Below, one piece after another: positions 30,268 to 41,866 of a DNA stretch of 47,102 bases. The notes beneath the pieces are model-generated. The model did no database searches. It saw nothing but the letters and a program-made list of their open reading frames with translations, and was not told where the DNA came from. Numbering within the stretch: position 1 is the first letter of the stretch; each line of letters begins with the position of its first letter. The DNA comes from Richelia intracellularis HH01. Lineage in GTDB: Bacteria; Cyanobacteriota; Cyanobacteriia; Cyanobacteriales; Nostocaceae. The stretch is from the NCBI RefSeq assembly GCF_000350105.1, contig NZ_CAIY01000087.1:1-47102 (forward strand). Direction: 5' to 3'. A program made the position numbers and the translations under genes.

Positions 30268-31538
30268 TACTTCTAAACTTCATTGATAAGTTAGTCTATT
30301 TACTTTCATGACTAACTTCCAGACTATCTATATATAACTAGGACTTACAGCACTAATTCTAAAATTCCAACAATGATAAGTCGTTTTTGCCACTGATTTA
30401 ATATTCCTATTATAATTAACACCTAAATTTTGATTCAGTACTACTCTATTCTTAAAACTTTAGCTGTTGGATAATATCGTAAATATATAGATTCTATAAA
30501 CTTTATACCAATAATAACTATTTAATTATACTTTGATCGTACAAATATAATCATATTATTTGCCATATATATACTATTTATAATCTGAGACTTTAATAGT
30601 AATTTAAACAAAAAAATACACATAATTGCGAGAGTAATTCGGAATCTTAACTGGAAAGCTTTAAAGCTTATAAATAATCAACTCTAAATAAATTCAATAT
30701 TCATTGAAATCTTAATTAGCATAAATTATCATATTGACTAAATTAGTTTAAACTAACTTTGTTTGGAGGCCATTTTAGATAGGTATAAAAATATATACAA
30801 TCATCGTCTTAGGATATTAATAGAAGTTGATTATACATTGACTCTTTTGAAGAGCTTGGTTTAGTATTGAGTTAATATGAATCAAAAAAATATAAACCTT
30901 ATAGAACACTCCGTCTTGATAATGACATAGCAGGTGACAGACACCCAAGCTATTCATTAAACGGGATTAATATTTAGCAGATACAATTTTGTTTCCTATT
31001 TCTCTATATCTGCAGGAAATCTTAGGTGGAATTTAAAGGGTAAAATCTTGTACTTTTCTTTTGTGACTTCATGGAAAATAAGGAAACATAGTTTCTACCT
31101 ATGTTTGGATTAATTAGTCTCTAAACTAAGTACAGAAAACTAATTGTTGTCTATTAATAAAATTTTGTCATTTTCACAAATAAATTAAATTTACTATATT
31201 TAGTCAGCCAGGTTAGTAAGTAAGTACTATAGTTGATATACTTTAAATATAGTTATTGATTCCGCATTTAATATTTTTTTCATAGCAACCCAATGTTGCT
31301 ATTTGCAAAGGGTGGTTGCAAGTCATAAAATAACTGGATTTTTAAAAAAGCTCTACACAAACACTAATAGTTCATTTAAAACTGGAGAATAATAAAATGA
31401 TGGAGCTATTATGTTGTGTTATTCCATTACAGCTAAGTAACACTTACGCTTTATCAATAATAGGCTTAGAATATAAAAACAAGCCTTCATATCTTTTAAG
31501 TTATCCTCGCTTTTGATTTATAAAATTAACTTTTTTAT

Positions 31539-33143
31539 TCAGAGTTTAGAATTTGCTAAATGCTTTAGTAGTGTAGATTTAGTAAGGGGTCCTTTCAAAT
31601 GATTCCATGGTAAAATCATATCTGTTTTCCAGTCCTGGTGAACATAAAAATCTAAAGTTGGAATTTGTCCTTTTAACTCTTTGAAAGCACGTTTGTAACT
31701 ACCCAGAGAATTTCCAAAATCACGAGTTAGCTCCAATAGTTTTAATAATCTGCGATCACCCCTTGATAATAAAGTTTGAATAACAGACCAATTGTAACTT
31801 TCTGGGTTGAAATCTATACCTTGAGTCCTGAGCTTATTACGCAAATATTGTAGTTTCTTTTCAGCTTTTTTGTTTAACCCAAACCACTGAAATGGTGTAT
31901 GAGACTTAGGAACAAAAGTACTGCAACCCAGAGTTAAACGCAATCCAGGAGCAGCATTTCTAATCTCTTTAATCATAGCTACCATAGCATCTAAATCTTC
32001 TGATTCTTCCCCTGGTATTCCTACCATACCATAGAGTTTTAAAGCTAATAAACCCCCTTGCTTAGCATTGACCGCAGCTTGAATTATCTCCTCATTATTT
32101 AGCTTTTTATTGATAATTTGCCGTACTCTTTCAGAAGCGCTCTCTATAGCAATGGTAAGTGATTGTGTGCCTCTTTGAGCTAAAGTATAAGCTAATTTAT
32201 GGGTAACAGTATTCGTTCTTACGGAAGCAATACTTAAACGCACATGATCATACTGAGGATGGTTGATATAATTTAGTAATTCCCCAAATTCTGGATGTTG
32301 AGTCACCGAAGCACCTAATAATCCCAGGCGGTTGGTAACTTTTAAACCCTTTTCAATGGATGGAATCAGAGAATCATCTAAACTTGCTGTTCTAAATGGT
32401 AGAGTAAGGTAGCTTGCTAAGCAAAAACGGCACATTTCTGGACAACTTCTTACCATCTCTACCATATAAATATTATCCCAAATGGCTCTTCGAGTAACTA
32501 CAGTAGAGGCTGAAAGGATATTACCCTGATATGTCTGTTTTTGGACTACTGATGGTATGCCTGGAGATATAGGCTTAATAGAGGCGATCATGCCATCTAA
32601 TTTATGGTATTCCACATGGTATAAACTGGGGATATAAACACCTGGAACTTGAGCTAATGTAGTGAGCTTAATGTTACGATTACTATTTCTTACTTCCTTA
32701 TAAGCATCAATAAAGTTGTTTAATAAGTGCTCCCCATCACCTAATAAAATAACATCAAAGAAATCAGCGAAAGGTTCAGGGTTAGCAGTTAAAACAGGTC
32801 CACCACCAAAAATAAGGGGGTGTTCATTATTACGTATATTTGATCGAATGGGAATATTTAAGGATTCAAGTAAGTTTAAAATATTTATATAATCAAGTTC
32901 CCAAGAAAGAGATAAACCAATCAACTCTGGTTCTCTGGGCAGGGGCTCTCTAATATCAGTAAATAAGCGACTGACTTGTACATCAGTACGTGTTGCTAAA
33001 CTAGCCCATATGACTTGATAACCCAGGCTTGTTATGCCCACAGTATATTTATTGGGAAAAGCAAAAATTGTAGGAATAGCATCATTTTTGGGAATTGCAG
33101 GGGCAAACAGTAATTTTTCGTCGGCAAATACAGAAGACATCAT
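31539..33143 (-). CDS. B12-binding radical SAM protein
   Basis: A 534-residue enzyme of the cobalamin-dependent radical SAM superfamily. Residues ~25-175 form a B12-binding-like Rossmann domain (GITSLGYQVIWASL, ELIGLSLSWELDYINIL, FGGGPVLTANPEPFADFFD, LLGDGEHLL). The radical SAM core follows with the cluster motif CPEMCRFC (CxxxCxxC, near residue 236), then LGLLGASVTQHPEF and IESASERVRQIINKKL, which fit the barrel. A C-terminal ~100 residues are family-specific. Members of this subgroup are common in cyanobacteria with unknown substrates, often assigned to methylation or lipid modification. The frame is complete. It is isolated, so context gives no hint of the substrate. Confidence 0.88.
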   Translation of the reverse strand: MMSSVFADEKLLFAPAIPKNDAIPTIFAFPNKYTVGITSLGYQVIWASLATRTDVQVSRLFTDIREPLPREPELIGLSLSWELDYINILNLLESLNIPIRSNIRNNEHPLIFGGGPVLTANPEPFADFFDVILLGDGEHLLNNFIDAYKEVRNSNRNIKLTTLAQVPGVYIPSLYHVEYHKLDGMIASIKPISPGIPSVVQKQTYQGNILSASTVVTRRAIWDNIYMVEMVRSCPEMCRFCLASYLTLPFRTASLDDSLIPSIEKGLKVTNRLGLLGASVTQHPEFGELLNYINHPQYDHVRLSIASVRTNTVTHKLAYTLAQRGTQSLTIAIESASERVRQIINKKLNNEEIIQAAVNAKQGGLLALKLYGMVGIPGEESEDLDAMVAMIKEIRNAAPGLRLTLGCSTFVPKSHTPFQWFGLNKKAEKKLQYLRNKLRTQGIDFNPESYNWSVIQTLLSRGDRRLLKLLELTRDFGNSLGSYKRAFKELKGQIPTLDFYVHQDWKTDMILPWNHLKGPLTKSTLLKHLANSKL

Positions 33144-35244
33144 ACGATTTTCTAACTTTATGGTTTTTGATTCCTCCGAGTTTAATTTAGCACTTATAGA
33201 TATTAACCCACATGTATAAATGAAATTACCGCATACTCAAGCTTACATATACTAGTTAACATATAATTTTTGTTGTCTAAACCTTCATAACGAGCCTTTC
33301 TCAAAAGTACTAAGTATATAAAAAATAAGTAGTAGAGTTATAAAATTTACAAATTACCATGTATTTTACCGTATTAATACTAAATTTTCTTATACAAATA
33401 TTCTGTTTACTAGCAATATATAAACTATTGATCCTGAAGCTACAGTTAATTAAATATGCTATGTTTCGTGGGTTATTACAGATATATAAAAATTTTACCT
33501 GAATGATTTAGATATTAAAAATAGTAAAATAGTTGACTATCTTGAAAATAAAGTTAAAAGTATTATCAATAATTAGATATTAATACTTATTAATCGGCAA
33601 TAAAATATTAATTAGAAGATGCAAGTGAATAGATGATTTTCAAGATCAAATAGATTTGATTAGAAATACACCATTAGCAAATATAATATGAATTAATAAG
33701 AGCAATAAATAAGAAGAAAGATCATATGGAAAGATATCAAAATGGAGATTAAGAGTAAGAAAATAAAATCATATAACAACTAATATTAAGTTTAAACAAA
33801 TAAATTGTATGTATCAAGATTATATAATCCAGTTCCTATAGAATGGGGAAATTGCATAGTCAACTAGTCTAAGCCACAATATAAAAGTAAACAGCATAGA
33901 TAAAAACCTTAATTAAAATTAGTGGAATATAAAAAGTATATTTATATTCACTTCATATCTCCTGTAGGCTTATTAAAAGAGAAATAATATTAAAATGAAT
34001 AGAAATATAAAAAATAATAAATTGTTGGCCAGGTTAACATAAAAAAACATTATAGCTAGTTGCATTTTTGAAGCATAGTTATAAATTTTTGACTGATTTT
34101 ACATAATTAATAAGGAGCGTTAGTACTTGTGAAGCCTAATGCATATTTAAAGCTACAAAGGCTAATTTCATCATTAAACTTCACATCATAAATCAACAAG
34201 AGATTAGGTAACAATTTATCAGCTTGACAAATAAAATTTTGAACTACACTTTTTTCTAAAAATCTTAAAATATTTATCAGCCTTATGGATGAGTATTTAA
34301 GTTTCAGGTGAACGTTTAATTTTCTACATTGAAGTAGTAAAAACGGATGTAGATAATCATTAAATTTCAAAGTAAAAACTTTGAAAAAAATACTTGATAG
34401 TTCTTAGAAGCAAGAAATCAAAGTAGCAAGTTAATACTTTTAAAAATTAAAGAAATAGGAAAAATTAATTACAAAATACACAAAATTCTGAAGACATATC
34501 AAAAAATATATCTCATTATGTTTAGCTTGAATTAGATTAGATATTTACTATTGTCAAAAAAGATTATCAGAACATAATTAATGTATAATAATACTACTTA
34601 ATTAAAGACTAAAAGTGTGTAGTCTTACTAGTAAGAAAGTAGTAAAAATTTAAATTTGAGTTAATATAAAATGTTAATAATTCCACTAAATAAATATTAA
34701 GTTTAGTCAGAAGTAAAAAAATACTAGCAGTTATTGCTTATTAGAGGAATTATAAATATTTCTCTGGTTTTCTTCCGACTACTAAAGACTCATTCTTATC
34801 AAGAATCTTATGTAATTTTATTTTTACACCAAGCTATTATGGTGATGGTTAACTATAATGTGCATAATCCTCCTTATGACTCTTCCAATTTTAGAATTAA
34901 ATTCCTACAGTCATACTTTGAAGAATCTAAGATTTAGGTTATGACTTTTACATTTTTTATGATTTCAAAGTCAATGATTTTTTTAATCCTTAGTACTAAT
35001 AGCTTTAGTTTAGGTTGGTAAATGCAACTATCAGGTATTTAAGCTGAGTGGAAGGGTCTTGAAAAATACAAATGATTATAGATGAGAGCAGGTTTAGTTT
35101 TATAATCTATGTAATTAATTTTATAATAGATGTTTAATAAATAGCTATAGACTTATTTTCGCCTTGGATTTAGTTAATTTTAACTCTCATAAGAATCTCC
35201 ACTTTGAGTGTTTTTGATATACTGTATTTTATAAAAAAAACAAT
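33144..35244. other. Gene desert of ~2.1 kb
   Basis: No gene supported and no strong hairpin seen. Two open frames (34107-34370 minus, 87 codons; 34734-34937 plus, 67 codons) have no recognisable family and are probably chance or late-stage remnants. Confidence 0.5.
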
Positions 35245-37170
35245 CTATTTAACTGTATTCCCACCTATTGAGTCTTTTTTGTTATCTTGAGTAGTTTTGG
35301 ATTTTGGTAAGGGAATTTCAAAAAGCTTATTGATTGAATTTTGTTTTTTGCCGAGTTTGCTTGGAGTTGGGTTTTCTTCTCTTGCCATCTTGTCAGCAGC
35401 CTTTTTTAATAAGGGCTTTATTTTATTTCGCCAATATTTTATATCAGGTAATTTCTCCAAATTTCTCTGATAATCCCCAAGTATTTCCCATTGTCTATTG
35501 TCTAATGCCTTATTAATATCATTGAATAGGGATTCAGCTTTTTGCCAATTTTGTTGCCATTCAAGTATAATTTCTGCTGCTTCCTGGAACTCAGAAGCAT
35601 TATTAGAAATTGATTTTAATAGGGCAATAGCTCCCACAAAATCTCCTGATTTATATTGTTTTTTGGCTCTCTCTAAAATCTTGTTTGCTTTTTCACCAGT
35701 GGGAGATAAAATTGAAATAGAGGATGATCTAGTTGAAGTCTTATTTTTTCCAAATTGTGCATGATCAATTGTCTTTCCAGGGACATGATTAATTACAGTA
35801 TTATCGTCTATAATTTTAATCTCAATTCCTTTCTTCTGTAGGCAATAAACCCAATTTTTCCGGTTTTTAATCGTACCTAAATTTACCCAACCTAATTTAC
35901 CAGAGTTTAGTTTGACTTGCACCCATCTACTTTTGGTATATTTGCCAGTAAGCTCTAAATTAGTATCATCTGTAACAGTCCTTATTATATTGCTAGAGTT
36001 GATAGTGTTTGGTTCAGAACGAATATTAGAATTACCTATAATCTTGGCAAAACAAGTTTTGTCTATCTGTTCTCCGCGTATGAAATTTGCTGTCACATCC
36101 TGAACATTATGCATTACCGTAGGAGCCATAACTGCTGAAGTACAAGTTAAAACAATCAAAATCGAGGATTGCAACAAATCAAAGTTATAAAAAACATGAG
36201 TCGTTGTAGGGGTAACCCCTGTAAGAGCTTTTTCACCCTGTCGGGAATTTGCTGGTGCTAAGGCTATGGTTTTTTGTTGAGAATCAAGCGGGCGCGTTAC
36301 AACTACCGGAAATTTAGACAAATCTGGAGGTTTCACTGAGCCTGAAAATGTACATAAGGGCTTTAATCCTTCTAAGGCTTCGCTAGCACTTTGATATCGA
36401 TTTTTGAAATGGTAGTATACCATTTTTGTTAGAAATTTTGAAAACTCCATATTTATTGATACCAAATGCTGCCAAACTATTTCCCCTGTATTGGGATCTT
36501 CTTGTAAATTAATAGGGGAAATACCTGTGAGGGCTTGAATTGCAATAATTCCCAAAGCATAAAGATCACTATTGGGGCGGGGTTTACCCTGTCCCTGTTC
36601 TGTTGGCATGTAACCAAGTGTGCCGATTGCCACTGTTCCTGTGGGATTGGCTCTAGAAGACAGATGAGAATTGTGCAGCTGTTTTACAGCCCCAAAATCT
36701 ACTAAAACTAATTTACCATCACTATCCTGGCGAATTATATTATCTGGTTTTATATCCCGGTGAATTACATCATGATTATGGACAACTTCAAGAATTACTA
36801 ATATTTCGTGCAATAGGTAAATGACTTGAGTTTCACTCCAACAATTTCCTGGAATTAATTCTTCAGAAAGGGAATGTCCTTCAATAAATTCCTGTACTAA
36901 GTAAAATTCTTGATTTTCAACAAAATAAGCTAATAGTCTAGGCACTTGATCGTAATTACCCAATTTCTCAAGGGTTTCTGCCTCAATATTAAAAAGCCGT
37001 TTGGCTGTAGTAAACATTTTTGTATTGGATTGAGAAGGTTTGAGATGTTTAACTACACAGATAGGATTTCCCGGACGCTTGGTATCTTGTGCAATATAGG
37101 TTTCGCCAAATCCTCCAGTCCCTAAGACTTTAATTAACTTGTAGCGATAATCTAGTAACCTACCTATCAT
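35245..37170 (-). CDS. Serine/threonine protein kinase with SH3 module
   Basis: A 641-residue membrane-bound Hanks-type kinase. The kinase domain (~9-275) is complete: glycine loop GTGGFGETY (17-25), VVK with K41, HRDIKPDN (D139), DFG at 158-160 and an activation segment GTLGYMPTEQGQG. A single membrane helix lies near 330-350 (SSILIVLTCTSAVMAP). Outside it a bacterial SH3 domain (~372-440: GNSNIRSEPN, RWVQVKLNSGKLGWVN) and a charged helical tail follow. The signal sensed is unknown; SH3 modules often bind wall peptides. The start is preceded three bases upstream by eight G on the coding strand, which may serve as a ribosome binding site (see findings). It is isolated. Confidence 0.93.
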   Translation of the reverse strand: MIGRLLDYRYKLIKVLGTGGFGETYIAQDTKRPGNPICVVKHLKPSQSNTKMFTTAKRLFNIEAETLEKLGNYDQVPRLLAYFVENQEFYLVQEFIEGHSLSEELIPGNCWSETQVIYLLHEILVILEVVHNHDVIHRDIKPDNIIRQDSDGKLVLVDFGAVKQLHNSHLSSRANPTGTVAIGTLGYMPTEQGQGKPRPNSDLYALGIIAIQALTGISPINLQEDPNTGEIVWQHLVSINMEFSKFLTKMVYYHFKNRYQSASEALEGLKPLCTFSGSVKPPDLSKFPVVVTRPLDSQQKTIALAPANSRQGEKALTGVTPTTTHVFYNFDLLQSSILIVLTCTSAVMAPTVMHNVQDVTANFIRGEQIDKTCFAKIIGNSNIRSEPNTINSSNIIRTVTDDTNLELTGKYTKSRWVQVKLNSGKLGWVNLGTIKNRKNWVYCLQKKGIEIKIIDDNTVINHVPGKTIDHAQFGKNKTSTRSSSISILSPTGEKANKILERAKKQYKSGDFVGAIALLKSISNNASEFQEAAEIILEWQQNWQKAESLFNDINKALDNRQWEILGDYQRNLEKLPDIKYWRNKIKPLLKKAADKMAREENPTPSKLGKKQNSINKLFEIPLPKSKTTQDNKKDSIGGNTVK

Positions 37171-38856
37171 GAACCCCCCCCAGTGTTAACATCCAGAAAA
37201 ACAAATGGTAATAATTTAAGTATCCTCATATTCGTCACGATAAAATATGCTAATTTGAGAGAATAATTCCATAGATCATAGTGGCTTTAAAATCATGATC
37301 TAATGTTAATTTCTGCCTAGATATGTTTGATTCACCATTGAGTGCTACCTAGAATTACTAAATGAATTACATAGTAATAACGTAGAAATGCTAATGCAGC
37401 CTTTATTTATTGGGGTGTGTTAGATGATACTCGAAAGTAGACACATTAATCAGGACAGGGATACACTAAAAATCCGCTGATTTCAGACTAAGGTGTAGAG
37501 ACTGAGCCTTAAGCCCTAGTGACTAGGTTAATATCAAATTTTAGACAATGCCTCCCCGAAAGAATTAAAGCAAATAAAAAATTACCCTGCCACTTTACCT
37601 CTGTCCCGTACAGGATATCATCTATATTTGCAACGTCAAGATCAATAATTAATCTTAGTATATCTGGCATTTATGTTATTAGATATGTTTTAATTATGAC
37701 TATCTAGGGAGTTATAAAGTTTACATTGATGTGAATTTGATTAGTAGGGATAGTACAGTAAAATATTCATATTTGGATTTAAAAATAAAATATCTAATTA
37801 AAAAGATATTCACTGACCTGCTAGAAGATTACTATCTGAAAGTATTATTTAAGTTTATACTCTCAACTGAAAATAGTTATTACTAGCAAGTTATACAAGT
37901 ATTTTTACTAACTGCTTCCTCACAAGGTGGTGAGGGTAAAAATAGAACACAGTCCCTGGTACCTTGGGAAATCAGTTATCAATTCCTAAGTAACTACTGG
38001 TCTGAAGATATCACTCAATAAGCTAACTACAAATTATGCGATAACAAAAATATTTTTTGAGTAGTGCAAAACCACTAATTTATTGCAGACCCAAAACTAT
38101 TTAGATAATGCAAAGACAAAAACTGATCATTACAATATTATAAAATTTTCTTTACTAAGACTATCATTCACATAGATAATTGTTAGGGCATGTTATTGAA
38201 ATTTCTTGAGTATTTTGAGAAGTTGTTTACTCCCAAAACTCTCTCCTAATTTTCGCATTATAGCTAAGATTCAATATTATTTCTCAAAGCTGGTTGAAAT
38301 ATTTATGAATCATAAGCGTAATCTTTGAGATTTATGTTAGGAAGAGTAAAGTCATAAGTCTGGTTTGAAGGTTTTTTCATAGCAGACAGCACGTAGATAA
38401 TTGTTGTAAGGATATTTTAGTTTGAAATATGCCATACTCTTAGGGATTAAAAACAGATATAAAGTATCTAAGACAATCGTCAATGGTAAAAATCTTCACA
38501 TTAAAGTCATAAGGGTTCAAGACATATTTTCTAATAATCGTCTTCATGAGAAACTTTTTATCCAATAATGTAGTTAATTTTTCGTTATTGGACTTTTATT
38601 TAATTAGTCTTGAACTTTTAATAGGCTAAAGACTTTGTAATTCTTAAAGAAACCTGGTAATGTAGCATAATTTTGGACAACTTAAAAATGCTAGCAATCA
38701 GCTCAGAACTATTAATTTATTGTCCAAAACATCATAGGATTTTTGTATCTTGCTATAATCCCTATAATAGCAAACTAATGAATCTGCCTTCTTGCCTTTA
38801 ATACCCCTTAAAGTGTACCTTCATATTTCAACATAAGATCTAAAATACAAAATTAT
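37171..38856. other. Gene desert of ~1.7 kb
   Basis: No gene supported. It begins with a C8 run (37174-37181) just upstream of the kinase start. A hairpin near 38752 (TTGCTAT ... ATAGCAA) lies about 80 bases upstream of the ABC ATPase gene. A 62-codon frame at 37519-37707 has no family match. Confidence 0.5.
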
Positions 38857-39582
38857 ATGGCTACTGAATATTTATTAGAAGTTAAAAATGTCAAAGCTGG
38901 ATACATGAAAGATGTGGATATTCTCCGGGGAATCAATTTCTACATTGAACCGGGAAAAATAGTTTCAGTAATTGGTCCTAATGGTGCAGGAAAATCGACT
39001 TTGGCAAAGACCATTTTTGGTTTGCTTATGCCACACACAGGCAACATATTCTTTCAAGGCGAAGATATAACCAAACTTAAGTCTAATCAAATTGTGAAGA
39101 AGGGAATGTCTTATGTACCTCAAATGTCCAACGTTTTTCCTTCTTTAAGTGTTGAAGAAAATTTAGAAATGGGAGCTTTTACTCATAAAACATCTATAGT
39201 TTTCCTAAAACGGCGTGTATTCGGTATGTTTCCCAAATTAAGTGACCGCCGTGATCAGCGTGCAGGAACTCTATCCGGTGGGGAGAGACAAATGTTAGCA
39301 ATGGGTAGGGCCTTAATGTTAGAACCTACCCTACTAATTCTAGATGAGCCATCAGCAGCATTATCTCCAATTCTTGTAACTCAGGTGTTTGAACAAATCA
39401 AACACATTAATCAAAATGGTACAGCTATTATTTTAGTGGAGCAAAATGCCCATAAAGCATTAGAAATGTCTCACCAGGCTTATCTCTTGATATCAGGTAG
39501 AGATGCAATTTCCGGGTCTGGAATCGATTTGTTAAATAATCCCCAAGTAAGAGAATTCTACCTTGGCAAAAGTAGACATTAA
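38857..39582 (+). CDS. livF: Branched-chain amino acid type ABC transporter ATPase (LivF/NatE-like)
   Basis: A 241-residue ABC ATPase, cytoplasmic, that powers uptake. Walker A is GPNGAGKST (40-48), the Q-loop region SYVPQMSNVFPSLSVEENLEMG has the LivF-style wording, the signature is LSGGERQM (139-146), Walker B is LLILDEPSAAL (159-169), and the switch histidine segment would be IILVEQNAHKAL. LivF-type subunits serve branched-chain or neutral amino acid (Nat) systems together with a LivG, two permeases and a binding protein. None of these is nearby, so its partners are encoded elsewhere or lost. The length is normal for LivF. The exact substrate cannot be told. Confidence 0.85.
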   Translation: MATEYLLEVKNVKAGYMKDVDILRGINFYIEPGKIVSVIGPNGAGKSTLAKTIFGLLMPHTGNIFFQGEDITKLKSNQIVKKGMSYVPQMSNVFPSLSVEENLEMGAFTHKTSIVFLKRRVFGMFPKLSDRRDQRAGTLSGGERQMLAMGRALMLEPTLLILDEPSAALSPILVTQVFEQIKHINQNGTAIILVEQNAHKALEMSHQAYLLISGRDAISGSGIDLLNNPQVREFYLGKSRH

Positions 39583-40682
39583 TGCAAATTTTCTGTTTCA
39601 GCCTTACTGTAGGGTTATAGTAATTATACTTAAGGTATTCGCAATAAATACTTGGAAAATAACACAACATACAACCAACTCGAAAATATACTTTTCTAAA
39701 TCCAAGGAATTCGATTGGTTGTGATAATCTCCTTATTTTTTAATATAAATTAATTCCAACTAGGGGTTGTTGAAATAACTAAAATAGTTATTGAGGAATA
39801 AGAGAATAGTAATTCGGATAGACAAAATACCACCTGCAAATTAGTTAAATATTTGATAAAAATTAACTAGAATAATGATATAAGAATAATCAAATCAAGT
39901 AGAGGAATCTCTGATGCTTTATCAGAAATTATCTACGTTTATTGTAAATAATACTTGTACGATATTACAGCCATTCTACTTTTGGTAGAATACTTAAAGC
40001 CTAATTATATTATCTACCAGATAAGTATTTTGATATTCCGTTCCATATTAAATAATTGCCTCATATTTTACATATTAATAATTTCTATTGAATATTAGTT
40101 ATGCTTAAAAGGCTGAAATAATATGCGCAATTGATTATAATAAATTCTAGAATATGTTTTTAATAAGTAAATAGTACTTTTAGATTATCAACTATGTGGT
40201 ATATGGCACAAAAATAGATTTATAATTTCTAGTTGGACTTAGGAAAGTTATTACTCATGAGATGTATCCTCCCATTGATATAGAAAGCTAAAACATAAAT
40301 AGGTTAGGTGCTGTAATTAATGGTACATATCGCATTTTAGATGTATTTAGCCACTATTGGAGTCTAAAAATAGGAAAGTAATATTCTCATTTATCATCAA
40401 GAGCCTGAATATATTGGATTGAAACAATATGAAAATAATAAACACAAGTATTTGATTAAATATAGGTTAGTTTTTGACAATATCTTCAGCTGAAGCTAAA
40501 CTCCATGATTCTCTTAAGTCAATCTATCTTAATCAAATATTTGATGTTTATATTCACTTAGATAATTAAATGTTTTATGACAACCCAAAATGGGCTTTGC
40601 AAAAGAAAGAGGTTCAATAATAAAAATTTAAGCACCTAGTTATTTATAAATACCTTTGAACTTTTCACAAAAAAGCTTAAAG
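39583..40682. other. Gene desert of ~1.1 kb
   Basis: No gene supported. A 15-base inverted repeat with one mismatch (40445-40459 and 40529-40543, CAAGTATTTGATTAA) encloses a ~69-base loop that contains CTTCAGCTGAAG. Confidence 0.5.
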
Positions 40683-40955
40683 TTAGACACCACTATGAGC
40701 AAATAATAACTTATCTAGTTGTCCTTGATCTTCTAGGTTATGAATATCATCACAACCACCAATATGAACATCATTGATAAAAATTTGTGGTACGGAACGT
40801 CTGCCATTAGCTCTTTCTGCCATTATTGCCCTTACCATTTCATCTCCATCAATCCCATACTCAGTAAATTTAACTTTCTTTTTCCGTAGCAATTGCTTGG
40901 CACGAATACAGAATGGGCAATTACTCCAAGTATATATTTCAATTTTTGCAGTCAT
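40683..40955 (-). CDS. grxC: Glutaredoxin 3
   Basis: A 90-residue cytosolic thiol oxidoreductase. The active site CPFC lies at residues 13-16 after IEIYTWSN. The family motifs SVPQIFI (cis-proline) and GGCDDIHNL (glutathione binding) are present. The length is normal for GrxC. It reduces protein disulfides and glutathione mixed disulfides. Complete and isolated. Confidence 0.95.
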   Translation of the reverse strand: MTAKIEIYTWSNCPFCIRAKQLLRKKKVKFTEYGIDGDEMVRAIMAERANGRRSVPQIFINDVHIGGCDDIHNLEDQGQLDKLLFAHSGV

Positions 40956-41114
40956 TATATTTCCAATTTGCTCAACTTAAAATAAGTATTACTAATTGTA
41001 CATTGTTTGTAAATATCTTGTCTGTAGTATTCAAACTATCTTAAAGTTTAGATAATTCAGAAATAAGCTTTATCAAAATTACTGAATTAGATAGTATATG
41101 TTCTAAACCTATGA

Positions 41115-41151
41115 TAAGTTAGAATTCTAAAAATTATAGAATTCTAACTTA
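41115..41151. repeat. Perfect 15-bp inverted repeat
   Basis: Arms 41115-41129 (TAAGTTAGAATTCTA) and 41137-41151, with a 7-base loop. No T-run; no adjacent gene. Confidence 0.65.
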
Positions 41152-41835
41152 ATAACTCTGTTTTTTATAAAAGTCAAAGGATAAAGTCATTAATTAGCTA
41201 GGATCCTATATTTTTAATTAAACTGCTAATGTAGGTCTGATTTGAGTATAAAACAATTCTGCTATAATTTTTTCAAAAATCTAATTCTTATATTAATTTA
41301 GTCTAAATATCTTATTCATCATTGATTTTGGTAAATGTTCCACAATAAAATTACAGTCATAATTATCCATCCTAATTATGGGGTGGAACCCTGTATGACA
41401 ATTATTAATCACCATATTATTAAGTCCAGGTTATTAAAAGAAACATTGGCATTCAATACCTGGAATAAATAGGAGAAACAACGAGTTTTAAATACCCGAT
41501 TAGGATAAATATTCAACTTGCTGGAAAATATATTGGGTCCTAAGTTTATATTCCAGGATTTTATAAATAAATGAGGCCCATTGTAAGTTGCTATTAGATA
41601 AAGATTTTATAGTTCAAGAAGAGTGAACGTTTAGTTTTGTTAAACATGAACTGCACAAACCCATAAAAATTCCAAGCAAGTACTTGTATGATAATAATGT
41701 GAATCTGCGTTCTAGCAGCTCTACATTGTAAATCAAAGTCCATTGAAAATATCTTATGCCCAACCGAATAAATCCAAAATTTTATTTAGATAAATAACGC
41801 AAAATTTATCCTGGGAACTGGGCAAAAAATCTTTA

Positions 41836-41866
41836 CATAGACCCCATAGTTATTATGGGGTCTATG
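41836..41866 (-). terminator. Terminator-like hairpin downstream of gyrB
   Basis: CATAGACCCCATA (41836-41848) and TATGGGGTCTATG (41854-41866) form a perfect 13-bp stem, unusually GC-rich for this DNA, with a 5-base loop. Read on the minus strand it is followed six bases later by TTTTTT. It lies 460 bases past the gyrB stop, so it may end a long gyrB transcript or a lost gene. Confidence 0.55.

Larger units (their letters stand above)
29298..31538. other. Gene desert of ~2.2 kb with two long hairpins
   Basis: No gene supported. It contains the long inverted repeats at 29363-29415 and 30219-30267. Otherwise it is A+T-rich sequence with stops in every frame. Confidence 0.55.

Noticed and set aside
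34107..34370. 87-codon open frame on the minus strand
   Set aside because: No recognisable motif, no ribosome binding site, in a decayed region.
34734..34937. 67-codon open frame with TTG start
   Set aside because: Reads partly protein-like (THSYQESYVILFLHQAIM) but unrecognised and unsupported by a start signal.
37519..37707. 62-codon open frame
   Set aside because: No family, no start signal.
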